Positions 15,976-25,493 are shown, numbered from the stretch's first letter. The stretch is DNA of 64,000 bases from Opitutia bacterium (GCA_016217545.1 JACRHT010000002.1:527213-591212); one strand, 5' to 3'. Notes: generated by a model from the sequence alone, not told the origin. Numbers and translations: made by a program.

Positions 15976-18900
15976 ATGAAACTGACGGACTTTTCCGTTC
16001 GGAACTACCAGTTCACGATCATCGTGTTTCTGCTCCTCGTCGCCATCGGCGGCGTCGCGCTCCAGACCATTCCGCGCACCGAGGACCCGCAACTCTCGTT
16101 CCCGGGCTATCACCTCGTGATCGTGAGCCCGGGTGCCAATCCCACAGACCTCGAGCGGCTCGTCGCCCGCCCGCTGGAGGACGCGATCAAGGAACTCGAC
16201 GACCTCACTAAACTCCAAAGCACCGTCCGCGACAGCGTCGTCTACATCGAGGTGGAGTTCAAATACGGCATCGATATCGATCGTAAATACGACGACCTGC
16301 TCCGGCAGGTTAACCAGGTGCGCCCGACGCTGCCGGCGGGCATCACCGATTTCGAAGTGAAGAAGGAGCAGACGAACCACGTCGCGATCCTGCAAGTCGC
16401 GCTCGTCTCCTCCGAAGCCAGCTACGCACGCCTCCAGGATCTCGCCGAGACGCTCCGCAAGCGCCTCGAGCTCTCGCCCGGCGTCGGCAAGGTCGAGAAG
16501 TGGGCCTATCCGGAGAAGCAAATCCGCGTCTCGCTCGACCTCGAAAAGATCGCGCAGCTGCAGCTCTCCATCTCGCGCATCACCGAGGCGATTGGCGCCG
16601 CCAACGTGAACATCCCGGGCGGCACCGTCGAGACCGGCGGCCGCCGTTTCACCGTGAAAACCAGCGGCAGCTACGCCTCGCTCGAGGACATCGGCGACAC
16701 ACCGGTCGCCGGCAGCGGCACCGCCGTCGTGCGCCTCCGCGACATCGCCGCGATCAGCTGGGACTACGAAGACCACGAGCACATCGGCCGCTTCAAGGGC
16801 GAGCGCGCCGTCTTCATCACCGTGCAGGCGCAAAAGGGACAGAACACCTTCGACGTCACCGCCGGCATGAAGCCCGTCCTCGCCGCGTTCCGCGCCACTC
16901 TGCCCGGCGACGTGCGCCTCGAGGAGGGCTTCGAGCAGGCCCAGAACATCGAGCGGCGCCTCGGCCGCCTGCGGACGGACCTGCTGGTGGCGATCGGACT
17001 GGTCGCGCTCACCGTCGCGCCGCTCGGTTTCCGGGCCGCGCTGATCGTGATGATCTCGATTCCATTGTCGCTCGCGATGGGCGTCGCCGCGCTGCAATGG
17101 TTCGGCCACACGCTCAACCAGCTCTCGATCGTCGGCTTCGTCATCGCGCTCGGCCTGCTCGTCGACGACTCGATCGTCGTCGTCGAGAACATCGCGCGCT
17201 TCCGCCGCGCCGGCTACGCGCCGCAGGAAGCCGCCATCCAAGCCACCAACCAGATCGCCGTCGCCGTCCTCGGCACCACCGCGACGTTGTTGTTCGCGTT
17301 CCTGCCGTTGCTTCTGCTCCCGGGCGGACCGGGGCTGTTTATCCGCGCGCTGCCGCTCGCCGTCGAAGTCACCGTGCTCGCCTCGCTCGGCGTCGCGCTG
17401 ACCATCGTGCCGTTCCTCGCCAGCCGTTTCCTCGCCGCCCATGAAGAGGCGGAAGGCAACTGGCTGCTGCGCGCTCTGCAACGCGTCATCCACGTCACCT
17501 ACCGGCCGGTGCTGCACTGGGCGATGCAACATCGCATGGCCACGCTCGCCGGCGTCGCCGTGCTCTTCGCGGCCTCGCTCGCGCTGGTGCCCGTAATCGG
17601 CTTCAGCCTCTTCCCGAAATCCGGCACGCCGCAGTTCATCATCAATCTCGAGGCCCCCGAGGGCGCCGGCCTCGCCGCGACCGACCGCATCGCGCATCAG
17701 GTCGAGGACGCCCTGCGCGCCACGCCGGAGATCGACTGGTGGTTCACCAACGTCGGACACGGCAACCCGTTCATCTACTACAACTCTTCCCCCGCACAGC
17801 AGAAGGCCAACCTCGGCGAAGTCTACGCGCAGGTGAAACCCGAGTTCGCCAGCGACCAGCGCACGCCCGCCATCCTCGCCGGCTTGCGCCGGAAACTCGC
17901 GGGCATCGCCGGCGCGCAGATCCTCGTGCGCGAATTCGAACAAGGGCCGCCGATCGAGGCGCCGATCGCCGTGCGCATCTTCGGCGACGATCTCGACCGC
18001 CTCGCCACGCTCGCCGGCGACGTCGAAACCGTCCTGCGCCGCACGCCGGGCACCGAGAACATCGGCAATCCAGTGCGCACGCGCCGCACGGATCTTCACG
18101 TGCGCATCGACCGCTCGGCCGCCGCACTCCTCGGCGTGCCCGACGCCGAGATCGACCGCGCGGTTCGTCTCGCGCTGGCCGGACTCGACGTCGCCCGCTT
18201 CCGCGACGACGACGGCGACGAATACAACATCCAGCTCGCCCTCCCGCGCGGCGAGCACGCCGATCTCTCGCGCTGGCCCAAGATCCAAGTGCAGACCGCC
18301 AGCGGCGCATTCGTGCCGCTCGCGCAGGTTGCCACGCTCGAATTCGACTCCGCGCCCGCCGTCATTCTCCGTTACCTGCGCGAGCGCTGCGTCATCGTCA
18401 CCGCCTACGTGCGCGACGGCTACAACGTCGGCAAAACCACCGAACTCGTCGCCGCCGAACTGGCGAAGCGCGACTGGCCGGCCGGTTATCGCTTCGAGTT
18501 CGGCGGCGAAGTCGCAAGCCGCAAGGAGAGCTTCGGCGGCCTTGGCTCCGCGATCCTCATCGCGGTTTTTGGCATCCTCGCGATCCTCGTCCTCGAATTC
18601 CGCAGCTTCCGCGGCACCTTCATCGTCGCGTCGATCATTCCCCTCGGGGTCATCGGCGGCATCGTCGCGCTGTGGCTCACGGGATATTCGCTCTCGTTCA
18701 CCGCCACCGTCGGCTTCGTCGCGCTCATCGGCATCGAGATCAAGAACTCGATCCTCCTCGTCGACTTCACCAACCAGCTCCGCGCCCAAGGCGTGCCGCT
18801 CCGCGAGGCCATCGAGCAAGCCGGCGAAGTGCGCTTCCTTCCCGTCGTGCTGACCACGCTCACCGCCCTCGGCGCGCTCGTGCCGCTCGCCGTCCAAGGC

Positions 18901-19062
18901 GCCGGCCTCTACTCGCCTCTCGCCATCGTCATCATCGGCGGACTCCTGAGCTCGCTCCTCCTCTCGCGCGTCGTCACGCCCGTGCTCTACAGCCTCATGC
19001 CCCCGCCCGGACCGGAAACAGAAACCGTTCCCGCGACGCCGTCCCCGAAACCTGCGCTGTAA
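15976..19062 (+). CDS. RND family efflux pump inner membrane subunit
   Basis: A 1028-residue resistance-nodulation-division transporter, the expected length. The N-terminal transmembrane helix (YQFTIIVFLLLVAIGGVAL) and the two groups of later helices around residues 335-540 and 850-1010 are visible. The proton relay Asp pair is in FVIALGLLVDDSIVVVENI in TM4, and a matching GFVALIGIEIKNSILLVDF segment is in TM10, as in AcrB-like proteins. Large periplasmic loops lie between TM1/TM2 and TM7/TM8. Drug specificity cannot be read from the sequence. It is the last gene of the efflux operon; a REP hairpin follows. Confidence 0.95.
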   Translation: MKLTDFSVRNYQFTIIVFLLLVAIGGVALQTIPRTEDPQLSFPGYHLVIVSPGANPTDLERLVARPLEDAIKELDDLTKLQSTVRDSVVYIEVEFKYGIDIDRKYDDLLRQVNQVRPTLPAGITDFEVKKEQTNHVAILQVALVSSEASYARLQDLAETLRKRLELSPGVGKVEKWAYPEKQIRVSLDLEKIAQLQLSISRITEAIGAANVNIPGGTVETGGRRFTVKTSGSYASLEDIGDTPVAGSGTAVVRLRDIAAISWDYEDHEHIGRFKGERAVFITVQAQKGQNTFDVTAGMKPVLAAFRATLPGDVRLEEGFEQAQNIERRLGRLRTDLLVAIGLVALTVAPLGFRAALIVMISIPLSLAMGVAALQWFGHTLNQLSIVGFVIALGLLVDDSIVVVENIARFRRAGYAPQEAAIQATNQIAVAVLGTTATLLFAFLPLLLLPGGPGLFIRALPLAVEVTVLASLGVALTIVPFLASRFLAAHEEAEGNWLLRALQRVIHVTYRPVLHWAMQHRMATLAGVAVLFAASLALVPVIGFSLFPKSGTPQFIINLEAPEGAGLAATDRIAHQVEDALRATPEIDWWFTNVGHGNPFIYYNSSPAQQKANLGEVYAQVKPEFASDQRTPAILAGLRRKLAGIAGAQILVREFEQGPPIEAPIAVRIFGDDLDRLATLAGDVETVLRRTPGTENIGNPVRTRRTDLHVRIDRSAAALLGVPDAEIDRAVRLALAGLDVARFRDDDGDEYNIQLALPRGEHADLSRWPKIQVQTASGAFVPLAQVATLEFDSAPAVILRYLRERCVIVTAYVRDGYNVGKTTELVAAELAKRDWPAGYRFEFGGEVASRKESFGGLGSAILIAVFGILAILVLEFRSFRGTFIVASIIPLGVIGGIVALWLTGYSLSFTATVGFVALIGIEIKNSILLVDFTNQLRAQGVPLREAIEQAGEVRFLPVVLTTLTALGALVPLAVQGAGLYSPLAIVIIGGLLSSLLLSRVVTPVLYSLMPPPGPETETVPATPSPKPAL

Positions 19063-19104
19063 CCCACGCCCAAAGCGCGTCGGTCTCGCCGCGCTCGCCG
19101 CAAG

Positions 19105-19130
19105 GTAGCCCGCGCTCTCCAAGCGCGGGC
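19105..19130 (+). repeat. REP hairpin (GTAG head) after RND gene
   Basis: GTAG head with CCCGCGCT / AGCGCGGG stem and a short loop, in the gap between the RND pump and the nuclease-helicase gene. A related stem (CCCGCG / CGCGGG) occurs at 40705. Confidence 0.8.
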
Positions 19131-19215
19131 CAGCGCGGTCGCCGAGCGCCCCGCCGCCCGCCCGCACTCCTCGCTTGCGCCCTGCGGTGAAGCGGAGAAT
19201 TCATCTCGGTTCCCG

Positions 19216-21654
19216 ATGCAATTCTCCCTCGCCACCCGGACCGCCAGCCTGAGCGTGGGCGAATTCTCGGACTTCGCCCTCGGCCCGCGCGAAGCCGGCA
19301 GCGGTGGCTCCGCCGGCCTCTGGCGCGCGCAACTCGGCCAGCACTGGCACAACGAGCTCCGCGTCCAAACGGAACGCGCCCACACCCGCGATGGCGCGCT
19401 CGCGCCCGATGTCGCGTTCGAGGTTTCCATCGAAGGCCGCCTCGCCCACCGCGGCTGGACGCTCACGCTCGGCGGCCGCATCGACCAGCTCGTCGGCTCG
19501 ACACTGCGCGAGATCAAGACCGTCACGCGTCCGCTCCCCGCCGACGAAGCCGAGCTGCGCGCCGACTACGGCCCCTATTTTCTCCAGCTCGCCACCTACG
19601 TCGTCCTCGCGCGGACCAAGGCTCTCAACTCTCAGCTCTCAACTCTCAACTCCTCGGCCCTCCGCGCCGAACTCATCTTCGTCGAAGCCGGCTCCGGCCT
19701 CTCGCAAACGCTCACGCTCACCGCCTTCGACGAGGCGCTCGTCACGCACCAGCTCGATGCCGTGGTCGAGTTTCTCGAGCTGCAAAGCCGCGCCGCCGAG
19801 CGCCGCCACCGGCTGAACTTCCGTTCGCCGTTCCCCTCGCTCCGCCCCGGGCAGGAAACGATCCACGCCGACCTCGCCGCCGGCTTCGCCCGCGCACCCG
19901 TCGTCCTGCTCGAAGCCCCCACCGGCTACGGCAAGACCGGCTGCGCGCTCGAGTTCGCCCTCGGCGAGCTCCGCGCCGCGCGCTACGACCGCCTGATCTG
20001 GCTCACCGGCAAATCCACCGGCCAGCTCCAAGTCGTCGAAACCCTCCGCCGGATGACCGCCCCGCCGCCGAGTAACCTAATAGGTTACTCCGCTGGAGAG
20101 TCGCACGCCAACTCGGGTAACCCAATAGGTTACCCGGCACGCGAGCCGCTCGCCTTCTGGCAGGTGCGGAACAAGGGCGAGCATTGCGTGAACGTCGAGT
20201 TCCACTGCGTGCGCGACAACTGCGGCTACCTCGCCGGCGCCGAGGAGCGCTGGCCGGCGAGCGGCCTCTCCCGCTTCTACCGCGACCCGATGCAAGCGCG
20301 CGATCTCGACACTCTGCGCGCCGCCGGACGCGAGGCGTTGATCTGCCCCTACGAGATCACGCGCACCGCGCTCGCGTTCAACGACGTCTGGATCGGCGAC
20401 TACAACTACGTCTTCGCGCCCGACAACCGCGGCCTCTTCTTCGAGCAGCCGGGCTTCGATGCCGCGCGCACGTTGCTCATCGTCGACGAAGCGCACAACC
20501 TGCCCTCGCGCGTCGCCGACGCCTACTCGCATGCCGCCCACGACGGCGACGTGCGCGCGCTCCTCGCCGAACTCGATCACCAACGCGCGCCGACTCCGCT
20601 CATCCTCGCCGTCGAAACCTGGGCCCGCACACTCGCCAGCGTTTCGCCCTGCGAAATCCTCGACGGCGCGCTCGAGGCCGATGTGCGCGACGCGCTCGAC
20701 CGCCTCGCCGAACTCGTCACCACGCTCCCGCTCGACTACGCCGCGCTTGGCCCGCACCACAGCGAGACGCTCTGGCAATTCGCCAAGCTGAACGACTTCC
20801 TGCACGACACCCGCCTGCGCCGCCTGCTCTGGTCCCGCCGCGAGGGCGAGCTGGAGTTCACGTGCGTCGACGCCACCGAGGCCATCGGCGAATCGCTCGC
20901 GGCTTTCGGCGGCGCGCTCCTGATGTCGGCGACGCTCGCGCCGTTCGATCAATTCGCCGCATCGTGCGGTGTTCCCGCCTTCGCCACGCTGCGGGCGCCC
21001 GCGCCGTGGCGCCACGGTGCCTACGACGTCGCGGTCGACCTGCGAGTGTCCACGACGCTGCGCGAGCGCACCGCGAACTACCCAGCCACCGCTGCCACGA
21101 TCGAGCAGCTCTTCGGCACCGCCGGCCGCGCGGTGGTGGTGTTTTTCCCGTCCTACGCCTACGCCGAGGCCATCCAACGCACACTCGCGCAAATCGGCTC
21201 CGTCGTGCGCGTGTCCCTGCAACCCAAGCTCCCCGACCTCGCCGCGCAAGCCGCCTGGGTGGAGGAAAACCTCGCGCTCTCCGACGCGCTGTTCCTCGTG
21301 CTCGGCAGCAGTTTTGCGGAGAGCATCGACCTGCTCGGAGGGCGCGTGTCGCACGCCATGGTCGTCGGTCCGGCGTTGCCCGAGGTAAACGCTGTGCAAC
21401 GCGCGCGCCTCGACGCCTTCAGCGCGCTCGGCCGCGACGCCGCGTTCCGCCGCGTCTACCAGATTCCCGGCCTGCAAAAAGTAAACCAGGCCCTCGGCCG
21501 CCTCGTGCGCGGTCCCGGCCATCACGCGAAAATTCTCCTGCACTGTCGCCGCTTCGCCGAACCGAGCTACGCCGGCCTGCTCGACCCCGAGTGCCAGCAG
21601 TATCGCGAGGTCGTGACGACGGCCGATCTCGGTGCCTGGCTGGACGGAACCTGA
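19216..21654 (+). CDS. RecB-like nuclease fused to XPD/DinG-type Fe-S helicase
   Basis: An 812-residue fusion. Residues about 40-160 look like a PD-(D/E)XK nuclease of the RecB/Cas4 type: Asp90 in LTLGGRIDQLV, Glu99 and Lys101 in LREIKTV, and a QLATY motif near 124. A superfamily 2 helicase follows: Walker A LEAPTGYGKTG (about 232-242), DEAH at 424-427 in LLIVDEAHNLP, and helicase motifs to the C-terminus. Cys324, Cys331, Cys336 and Cys377 between Walker A and DEAH fit the Fe-S cluster domain of XPD/DinG helicases. It probably acts in DNA repair on 5'-flap or branched DNA. Two repeat insertions interrupt the protein in frame: heptamers at residues about 136-146 and two AATAG palindromes at 285-307. 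Confidence 0.88.
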   Translation: MQFSLATRTASLSVGEFSDFALGPREAGSGGSAGLWRAQLGQHWHNELRVQTERAHTRDGALAPDVAFEVSIEGRLAHRGWTLTLGGRIDQLVGSTLREIKTVTRPLPADEAELRADYGPYFLQLATYVVLARTKALNSQLSTLNSSALRAELIFVEAGSGLSQTLTLTAFDEALVTHQLDAVVEFLELQSRAAERRHRLNFRSPFPSLRPGQETIHADLAAGFARAPVVLLEAPTGYGKTGCALEFALGELRAARYDRLIWLTGKSTGQLQVVETLRRMTAPPPSNLIGYSAGESHANSGNPIGYPAREPLAFWQVRNKGEHCVNVEFHCVRDNCGYLAGAEERWPASGLSRFYRDPMQARDLDTLRAAGREALICPYEITRTALAFNDVWIGDYNYVFAPDNRGLFFEQPGFDAARTLLIVDEAHNLPSRVADAYSHAAHDGDVRALLAELDHQRAPTPLILAVETWARTLASVSPCEILDGALEADVRDALDRLAELVTTLPLDYAALGPHHSETLWQFAKLNDFLHDTRLRRLLWSRREGELEFTCVDATEAIGESLAAFGGALLMSATLAPFDQFAASCGVPAFATLRAPAPWRHGAYDVAVDLRVSTTLRERTANYPATAATIEQLFGTAGRAVVVFFPSYAYAEAIQRTLAQIGSVVRVSLQPKLPDLAAQAAWVEENLALSDALFLVLGSSFAESIDLLGGRVSHAMVVGPALPEVNAVQRARLDAFSALGRDAAFRRVYQIPGLQKVNQALGRLVRGPGHHAKILLHCRRFAEPSYAGLLDPECQQYREVVTTADLGAWLDGT
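19621..19653 (+). repeat. Heptamer repeat inside helicase gene
   Basis: Four and a half 7-base units alternating GCTCTCA and ACTCTCA. They encode KALNSQLSTLNSS within the nuclease domain, between the QLATY helix and the next strand, and leave the frame open. Near-identical units occur in purL at 49674 and 51901. Confidence 0.85.
20070..20136 (+). repeat. Two AATAG-centred palindromes inside helicase gene
   Basis: The first palindrome spans 20070-20090 (arms GAGTAACCTA and TAGGTTACTC) and the second 20114-20136 (arms CGGGTAACC and GGTTACCCG around CAATA). They sit between Walker A and the Fe-S domain, in frame, in a stretch that adds SNLIGY and GNPIGY to the protein. Related palindromes occur outside genes at 43979-44116. 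Confidence 0.85.
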
Positions 21655-21656
21655 AA

Positions 21657-23318
21657 TCACTGGCCGGGCATCGGAAGCGTCAGCCCGCACTGGCGTTGCG
21701 CACGAATCGTTCGAGCATAATACGCGACGGCAAGCGTCGGAGTCTCGTCTGCACCCGGCGCGAGTTCCCACGCGTCACCGCGTCGCACCCGGGGCCGGTC
21801 GAATAAAACGTTCTCCCACGAAAACGGCGCAAGCACGACAAACCACAGGCCGCGCGCGGTTCTTGGATTGTTTTGAACCGACACCACGCCTGTCGAGCGT
21901 TGGAACACCGCATTGAGCCAGCTCTCGTTGAACGCGTCGTAGCGCACGATCGAATATACGTCCCGGGTCGTTTGCGTTTTCTCTTTTCGATCCCTGGCAT
22001 CCGAGACCACCCGAACTCGTGCGCCACCGCCGACCGCTTCTGCTCCGGCGACGAGCGGCGCTTGCAACTGCGGCACCGGACGACGGAAATCCAACCGCAC
22101 GTCCGCTTTGCATTCGGGCCTTTGCCAGGAGAAGCGGTCCGCCAGCTCCACCGGCACAAACAAATCTCCGGTCAACTCGACGATATCCCCGCGGTCGACC
22201 TGCGGCATGTTCCGATCTTTCGCGCGCGCCGCCTTGGCGTCGGCAATCTTCTTTTCCCGAAACGCCTTCGTTTCCTCGTCCGTCAAACGAATGTCGGGCC
22301 CGACGCCGAGCATACTGCGCGCAACCCACACGCTTTCGGCCGCGCGGAGTCCGGGATTTTGGATCACCTTTCGACCATCCGGCCAAATCAGCGAAATTCT
22401 TGCGCGCCCACCGGCGAGGCGCAGCCACTCCGGAACATTGCGCACCTCGAGCCTCAACTGAAATCGCGCGTAGCCGGGAGCCAACTGGAATTTGTCCGCC
22501 GTCGTGGAGCGAGTCAGCGAAACCCACCGCACCTCGACCGCCTCGACTCCCGCGTCGCTCATAGTCTCTCCCCGCCAACTCTGCGTGAACGCCCATGGCC
22601 AGGCCCGACCGGCCCAGATGCCGAGGACAATTCCCGCCGCCGCCAGAGTGGTGCTCAACACCGTTCGCCGCGCCCGGTATTGGCACCAAACCGCACCGAG
22701 CACGCCTGCGGCGATCAAGACTGCCGCCGCGATTTCGCGCGCCAGTGAAACATCGCTGTCCACCACTGGAGCGGCGAGATATCGACCGGCCGAAAACAAA
22801 CCCGCCACGAGCAACAGCAGCAGAGCCGTCAGCAGCAGAAGCAGCAAGCGACTCGATTTGCCGGTAAGTGCCGCCGTGAACAGCGCGGCCAGCGCAGCGA
22901 GGCCATACAAGAACACAACCGACATCGCGCCCGCCCACAGCGCCCATCCTCCACCTCCGCAAGACAACCACCACGGCATCCACACCAGCACCGGAACCAC
23001 CACGAAGAACAGCCCGAGACCGATTCCCTTTGCGGCCAGCAGCCGCAACCCGGAGATCGGGCGCGTCGCCCAGAACATGCGCGCCCCCACCAACTCATCT
23101 TCGAGCGCGAAACTAGCCGCCAACAGAAATCCGGCCACCGCGGCAATCGCGGTGGTGAGTCCGTAGGCGAGTTGCAACTGCTCGACGCGCTCGGCCTCAC
23201 TCGAGGCGAGTGCTTGGATGCAGATCACGATCTTTGCCACCAACAATCCCACCCACAGCAGATACGGTATCCAGTGCCGGCGGATATCTTTGCCGACGAT
23301 GTGCCAGACGAGTTTCAT
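21657..23318 (-). CDS. ABC transporter permease-like membrane protein
   Basis: A 553-residue protein. The first about 250 residues hold six or more hydrophobic helices (for example LLWVGLLVAKIVICIQAL, FFVVVPVLVWMPWWLS and a poly-leucine stretch), and FALEDELVGARMFWATRPIS resembles the same region of its neighbour (SNVFWRTRPVSPGRLL). The rest is a large soluble domain that is not recognised. It is the last gene of the GntR-ABC operon, so it is probably a second permease of that transporter. It starts at the ATG 23318, 15 bases after the preceding gene, and its stop nearly touches the convergent helicase gene. Confidence 0.75.
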   Translation of the reverse strand: MKLVWHIVGKDIRRHWIPYLLWVGLLVAKIVICIQALASSEAERVEQLQLAYGLTTAIAAVAGFLLAASFALEDELVGARMFWATRPISGLRLLAAKGIGLGLFFVVVPVLVWMPWWLSCGGGGWALWAGAMSVVFLYGLAALAALFTAALTGKSSRLLLLLLTALLLLLVAGLFSAGRYLAAPVVDSDVSLAREIAAAVLIAAGVLGAVWCQYRARRTVLSTTLAAAGIVLGIWAGRAWPWAFTQSWRGETMSDAGVEAVEVRWVSLTRSTTADKFQLAPGYARFQLRLEVRNVPEWLRLAGGRARISLIWPDGRKVIQNPGLRAAESVWVARSMLGVGPDIRLTDEETKAFREKKIADAKAARAKDRNMPQVDRGDIVELTGDLFVPVELADRFSWQRPECKADVRLDFRRPVPQLQAPLVAGAEAVGGGARVRVVSDARDRKEKTQTTRDVYSIVRYDAFNESWLNAVFQRSTGVVSVQNNPRTARGLWFVVLAPFSWENVLFDRPRVRRGDAWELAPGADETPTLAVAYYARTIRAQRQCGLTLPMPGQ

Positions 23319-23333
23319 GGGCGGAACGGGGCG

Positions 23334-24044
23334 TCAGCTCGATTGCCAGTTGGCGATCAACGCGGCGCCGGCGACGCCGACACCGAGGAGCACGCGCGAC
23401 AGTCGCTCCTGTCGCCGGAAGTATTGGTTCGCGATCACCAGCGCGGCCAGGGCCACGCAAAACACATCCGAAGCCACGCCGCGCGCGGGCTTGAAGTTCA
23501 TCCCGAGCTGCGTGTTTCCGCCGCCGCTGAAGAAGCTCACGCCGTTCTTCAGGATCACATACGCAAAGAGGCACGCGATGGCCACGATCACGAAGCGCCC
23601 CTGGTCCTTCGTGCACGCGCCGATGGCGGCGCTCATCGCGGCGATCGTCAGCCACAGGAAGAGAGTCGAGTTGACCGTCTCGAAATTCATCGGCGCCGCG
23701 CCGCGAAACAGGAAGAGCGACACCGCCGCCGGCACGAGCACGAACGTGAACCCGATGAGCGAGAGCTTCACCGTGAGCAGCCGCCCCGGGCTCACCGGCC
23801 GGGTGCGCCAGAAGACGTTGGATTCGGTCGGGTGATCCTGCTGCATCGCCTTCGCGGCGAGCACGCCCGAGAGGAGAATCACGAGGAGCGAGCCGACCGC
23901 GTAGACGAAGAGAGCCCCGACTCCTTGGTCCCTCGGCGAGGGACGCCCGGCGAAAATCAGGCAACCACCCGCGAAGGCCCAAACAACCAGCCCCCAGCCG
24001 AGTTGGCGCACTTCGTGGCGAATTTGATGGAGGAAAAGGTTCAT
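23334..24044 (-). CDS. ABC transporter permease
   Basis: A 236-residue integral membrane protein with about six hydrophobic segments (VVWAFAGGCLIFAG, ALFVYAVGSLLVILLSGVLA, LIGFTFVLVPAAVSLFLF and others). Its start overlaps the end of the ATPase gene by 4 bases (ATGA), a sign of translational coupling, so it should form the membrane channel for that ATPase. The layout ATPase-permease-permease behind a YtrA-like regulator resembles the B. subtilis ytr operon, which responds to cell wall antibiotics. The substrate is not known. Confidence 0.82.
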   Translation of the reverse strand: MNLFLHQIRHEVRQLGWGLVVWAFAGGCLIFAGRPSPRDQGVGALFVYAVGSLLVILLSGVLAAKAMQQDHPTESNVFWRTRPVSPGRLLTVKLSLIGFTFVLVPAAVSLFLFRGAAPMNFETVNSTLFLWLTIAAMSAAIGACTKDQGRFVIVAIACLFAYVILKNGVSFFSGGGNTQLGMNFKPARGVASDVFCVALAALVIANQYFRRQERLSRVLLGVGVAGAALIANWQSS

Positions 24045-24955
24045 GCTGCCGCTCCTTTCCCGGCGCGCCGGCCGTGGCGCGCGAGGGCAATGAAGATTTC
24101 CTTCAACGTCATCGGGTGCGCCGTGACGCTGCCCGTCGGGAAGCGTTCACGGCAGGCGCGCTCGGTCGCGGCGGCTTCGAACGCGCTGTCCACGAATTGG
24201 ACGCGCGGCCCGCGCTGCTCGAAATCCCACCACGAGGGCAAGGGAGCCGCGCCGGACGGAGTCGCGCCGTCGAGGGTCACCTCCACGCGGCGGAATCGCT
24301 GCGCGAGCGCTTCAGTGGACTCCTGCAAAATCAACCGGCCGCCGTCGATCACCGCCGTGCGATCGACGAGTCGCTCCACGTCGTCGATGTCATGCGAGGA
24401 GACGAGGACCGTCCATTCGCCGAGGCGCGCCGCCTCGATGAGACCGGTGACGAAGTCGTGCCGCGCCAGCGGATCGAGGCCGGTGAACGGCTCATCGAGC
24501 ACCAGCAGCCGCGGCCGATACGCCAGCGACGAGAGCAGCACGGCCTTCATCAGCATGCCGCGCGAGAGGTGCGCGAGCTTGCGGTCCGGCGGCAGATCGA
24601 AGTCCGCGAGCAACTGCTTTTCGAGCGTCGCGTCCCACGTCGGATAAAACGGCCGGCAGTAGTCGAGCAACTGGCGCACCGTCATCCACAGCGGCTGCTG
24701 CTGGTTTTCCGAGACGTAGCCGATCTGCTGGAACTCGCGTTCGCCGAGCTGGCGCGAGTCGACCCCGAGCACGCGCGCGCTGCCCGACGTGGGTGCCAGC
24801 AGGTTCATGAGCATCTTCAGCGTCGTGGTCTTGCCCGCGCCGTTCGGGCCGAGGAGCGCGCACACGCTGCCCTCGGGCACGGCCAACGAAATTTCGTGGA
24901 CGGCCTCGGTGCGCCAGTAGCGGCGCGTCAGTCGGTCGGTTTCGATCAGGTTCAT
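24041..24955 (-). CDS. ABC transporter ATP-binding protein
   Basis: A 304-residue ATPase subunit. Walker A is LLGPNGAGKTTTLKML, the signature is LSRGMLMKAVL (a variant of LSGGQ, typical of ABC-2 exporters of this type), and Walker B is RLLVLDEPFTGLDPLAR with the following H-loop in VLVSSHDIDDVE. A C-terminal extension of about 90 residues follows. It lies 7 bases downstream of the GntR gene and overlaps the first permease gene. It powers export by the two permeases encoded next; the cargo is not known. Confidence 0.93.
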   Translation of the reverse strand: MNLIETDRLTRRYWRTEAVHEISLAVPEGSVCALLGPNGAGKTTTLKMLMNLLAPTSGSARVLGVDSRQLGEREFQQIGYVSENQQQPLWMTVRQLLDYCRPFYPTWDATLEKQLLADFDLPPDRKLAHLSRGMLMKAVLLSSLAYRPRLLVLDEPFTGLDPLARHDFVTGLIEAARLGEWTVLVSSHDIDDVERLVDRTAVIDGGRLILQESTEALAQRFRRVEVTLDGATPSGAAPLPSWWDFEQRGPRVQFVDSAFEAAATERACRERFPTGSVTAHPMTLKEIFIALARHGRRAGKGAAA

Positions 24956-24962
24956 AGGGAGA

Positions 24963-25346
24963 TCATCTGCGGCCCAATTTCTTCCAGTGCGCGGCGAGGC
25001 CGCCCTGCACTTCGTCGAGCGTCAGGCCGAGTTTCTTCGCCTCCACGACGACGCGCTCGAGTTCGTCGCCGAGCAGCTCCGCCTTCGCCACGCGATCCGT
25101 CGCGCCGCGCTCGGCCACGACGCTGCCAACGGCCGGCGTCGTCACCAGCACGCCCTCGGTCACGAGCGTCGCGATGATCTTGTGCGCGGTGTTCGGGTTG
25201 ATGCGCAATTCCGTGCTCAGCACGCGCACCGACGGAAACGGCTCACCGGGCTTCAGCTGGCCGGCGACGACCGCCTTCTTCACGGCGAACAGCACCTGCT
25301 CCGTGATGGGCAGGCCAGGCTTCAGTTCGACCGGGAAGGACAGCAT
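24963..25346 (-). CDS. GntR family regulator, YtrA subfamily
   Basis: A 127-residue regulator. The winged helix-turn-helix occupies the N-terminus: GLPITEQVLFAVKKAVVAGQ, then LKPGEPFPSVRVLSTELRIN and PNTAHKIIATLVTEGVL. The C-terminal part is only about 50 residues and forms helices, which is the short dimerisation domain of the YtrA subgroup. The ATG at 25346 is preferred to the TTG at 25352. It is the second gene of the operon, with the microprotein gene 12 bases upstream and the ABC ATPase 7 bases downstream. It probably represses this operon through the inverted repeat at 25494-25512. Confidence 0.9.
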   Translation of the reverse strand: MLSFPVELKPGLPITEQVLFAVKKAVVAGQLKPGEPFPSVRVLSTELRINPNTAHKIIATLVTEGVLVTTPAVGSVVAERGATDRVAKAELLGDELERVVVEAKKLGLTLDEVQGGLAAHWKKLGRR

Positions 25347-25358
25347 GGGCAACCTTGG

Positions 25359-25490
25359 TCAGTTCCGCTCTTCCAGCATCTTTCGGATCGCCCGCAACTC
25401 GTCGTGGCACTTCTTCGCCCACGCTTGGGCGGAGTAGGCGCAGATCAGGAGGCCCAGCAGGGCGACTGAAGCGAAGGTGGTCGTTGCCAT
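25359..25490 (-). CDS. 43-residue membrane microprotein heading the GntR-ABC operon
   Basis: ATG at 25490 opens a 43-codon frame: one N-terminal hydrophobic segment (FASVALLGLLICAYSAQAW) then a charged tail (KKCHDELRAIRKMLEERN). It lies between the candidate operator and gntR, with 12 bases to the regulator start. The hydrophobic anchor plus an amphipathic charged tail is typical of small transporter-associated or regulator-associated proteins, but no family was recognised. Support comes from its position, its clean frame and its sensible composition. Confidence 0.6.
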   Translation of the reverse strand: MATTTFASVALLGLLICAYSAQAWAKKCHDELRAIRKMLEERN

Positions 25491-25493
25491 GCC

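Noticed and set aside
15952..19167. A 1071-codon open frame on the minus strand opposite the RND pump gene
   Set aside because: It is antisense to a clear RND pump, its composition is a low-complexity mix of Arg, Asp, Glu, Ala and Gly, and it has no family blocks. Long antisense frames are expected in DNA with strong GC codon bias.
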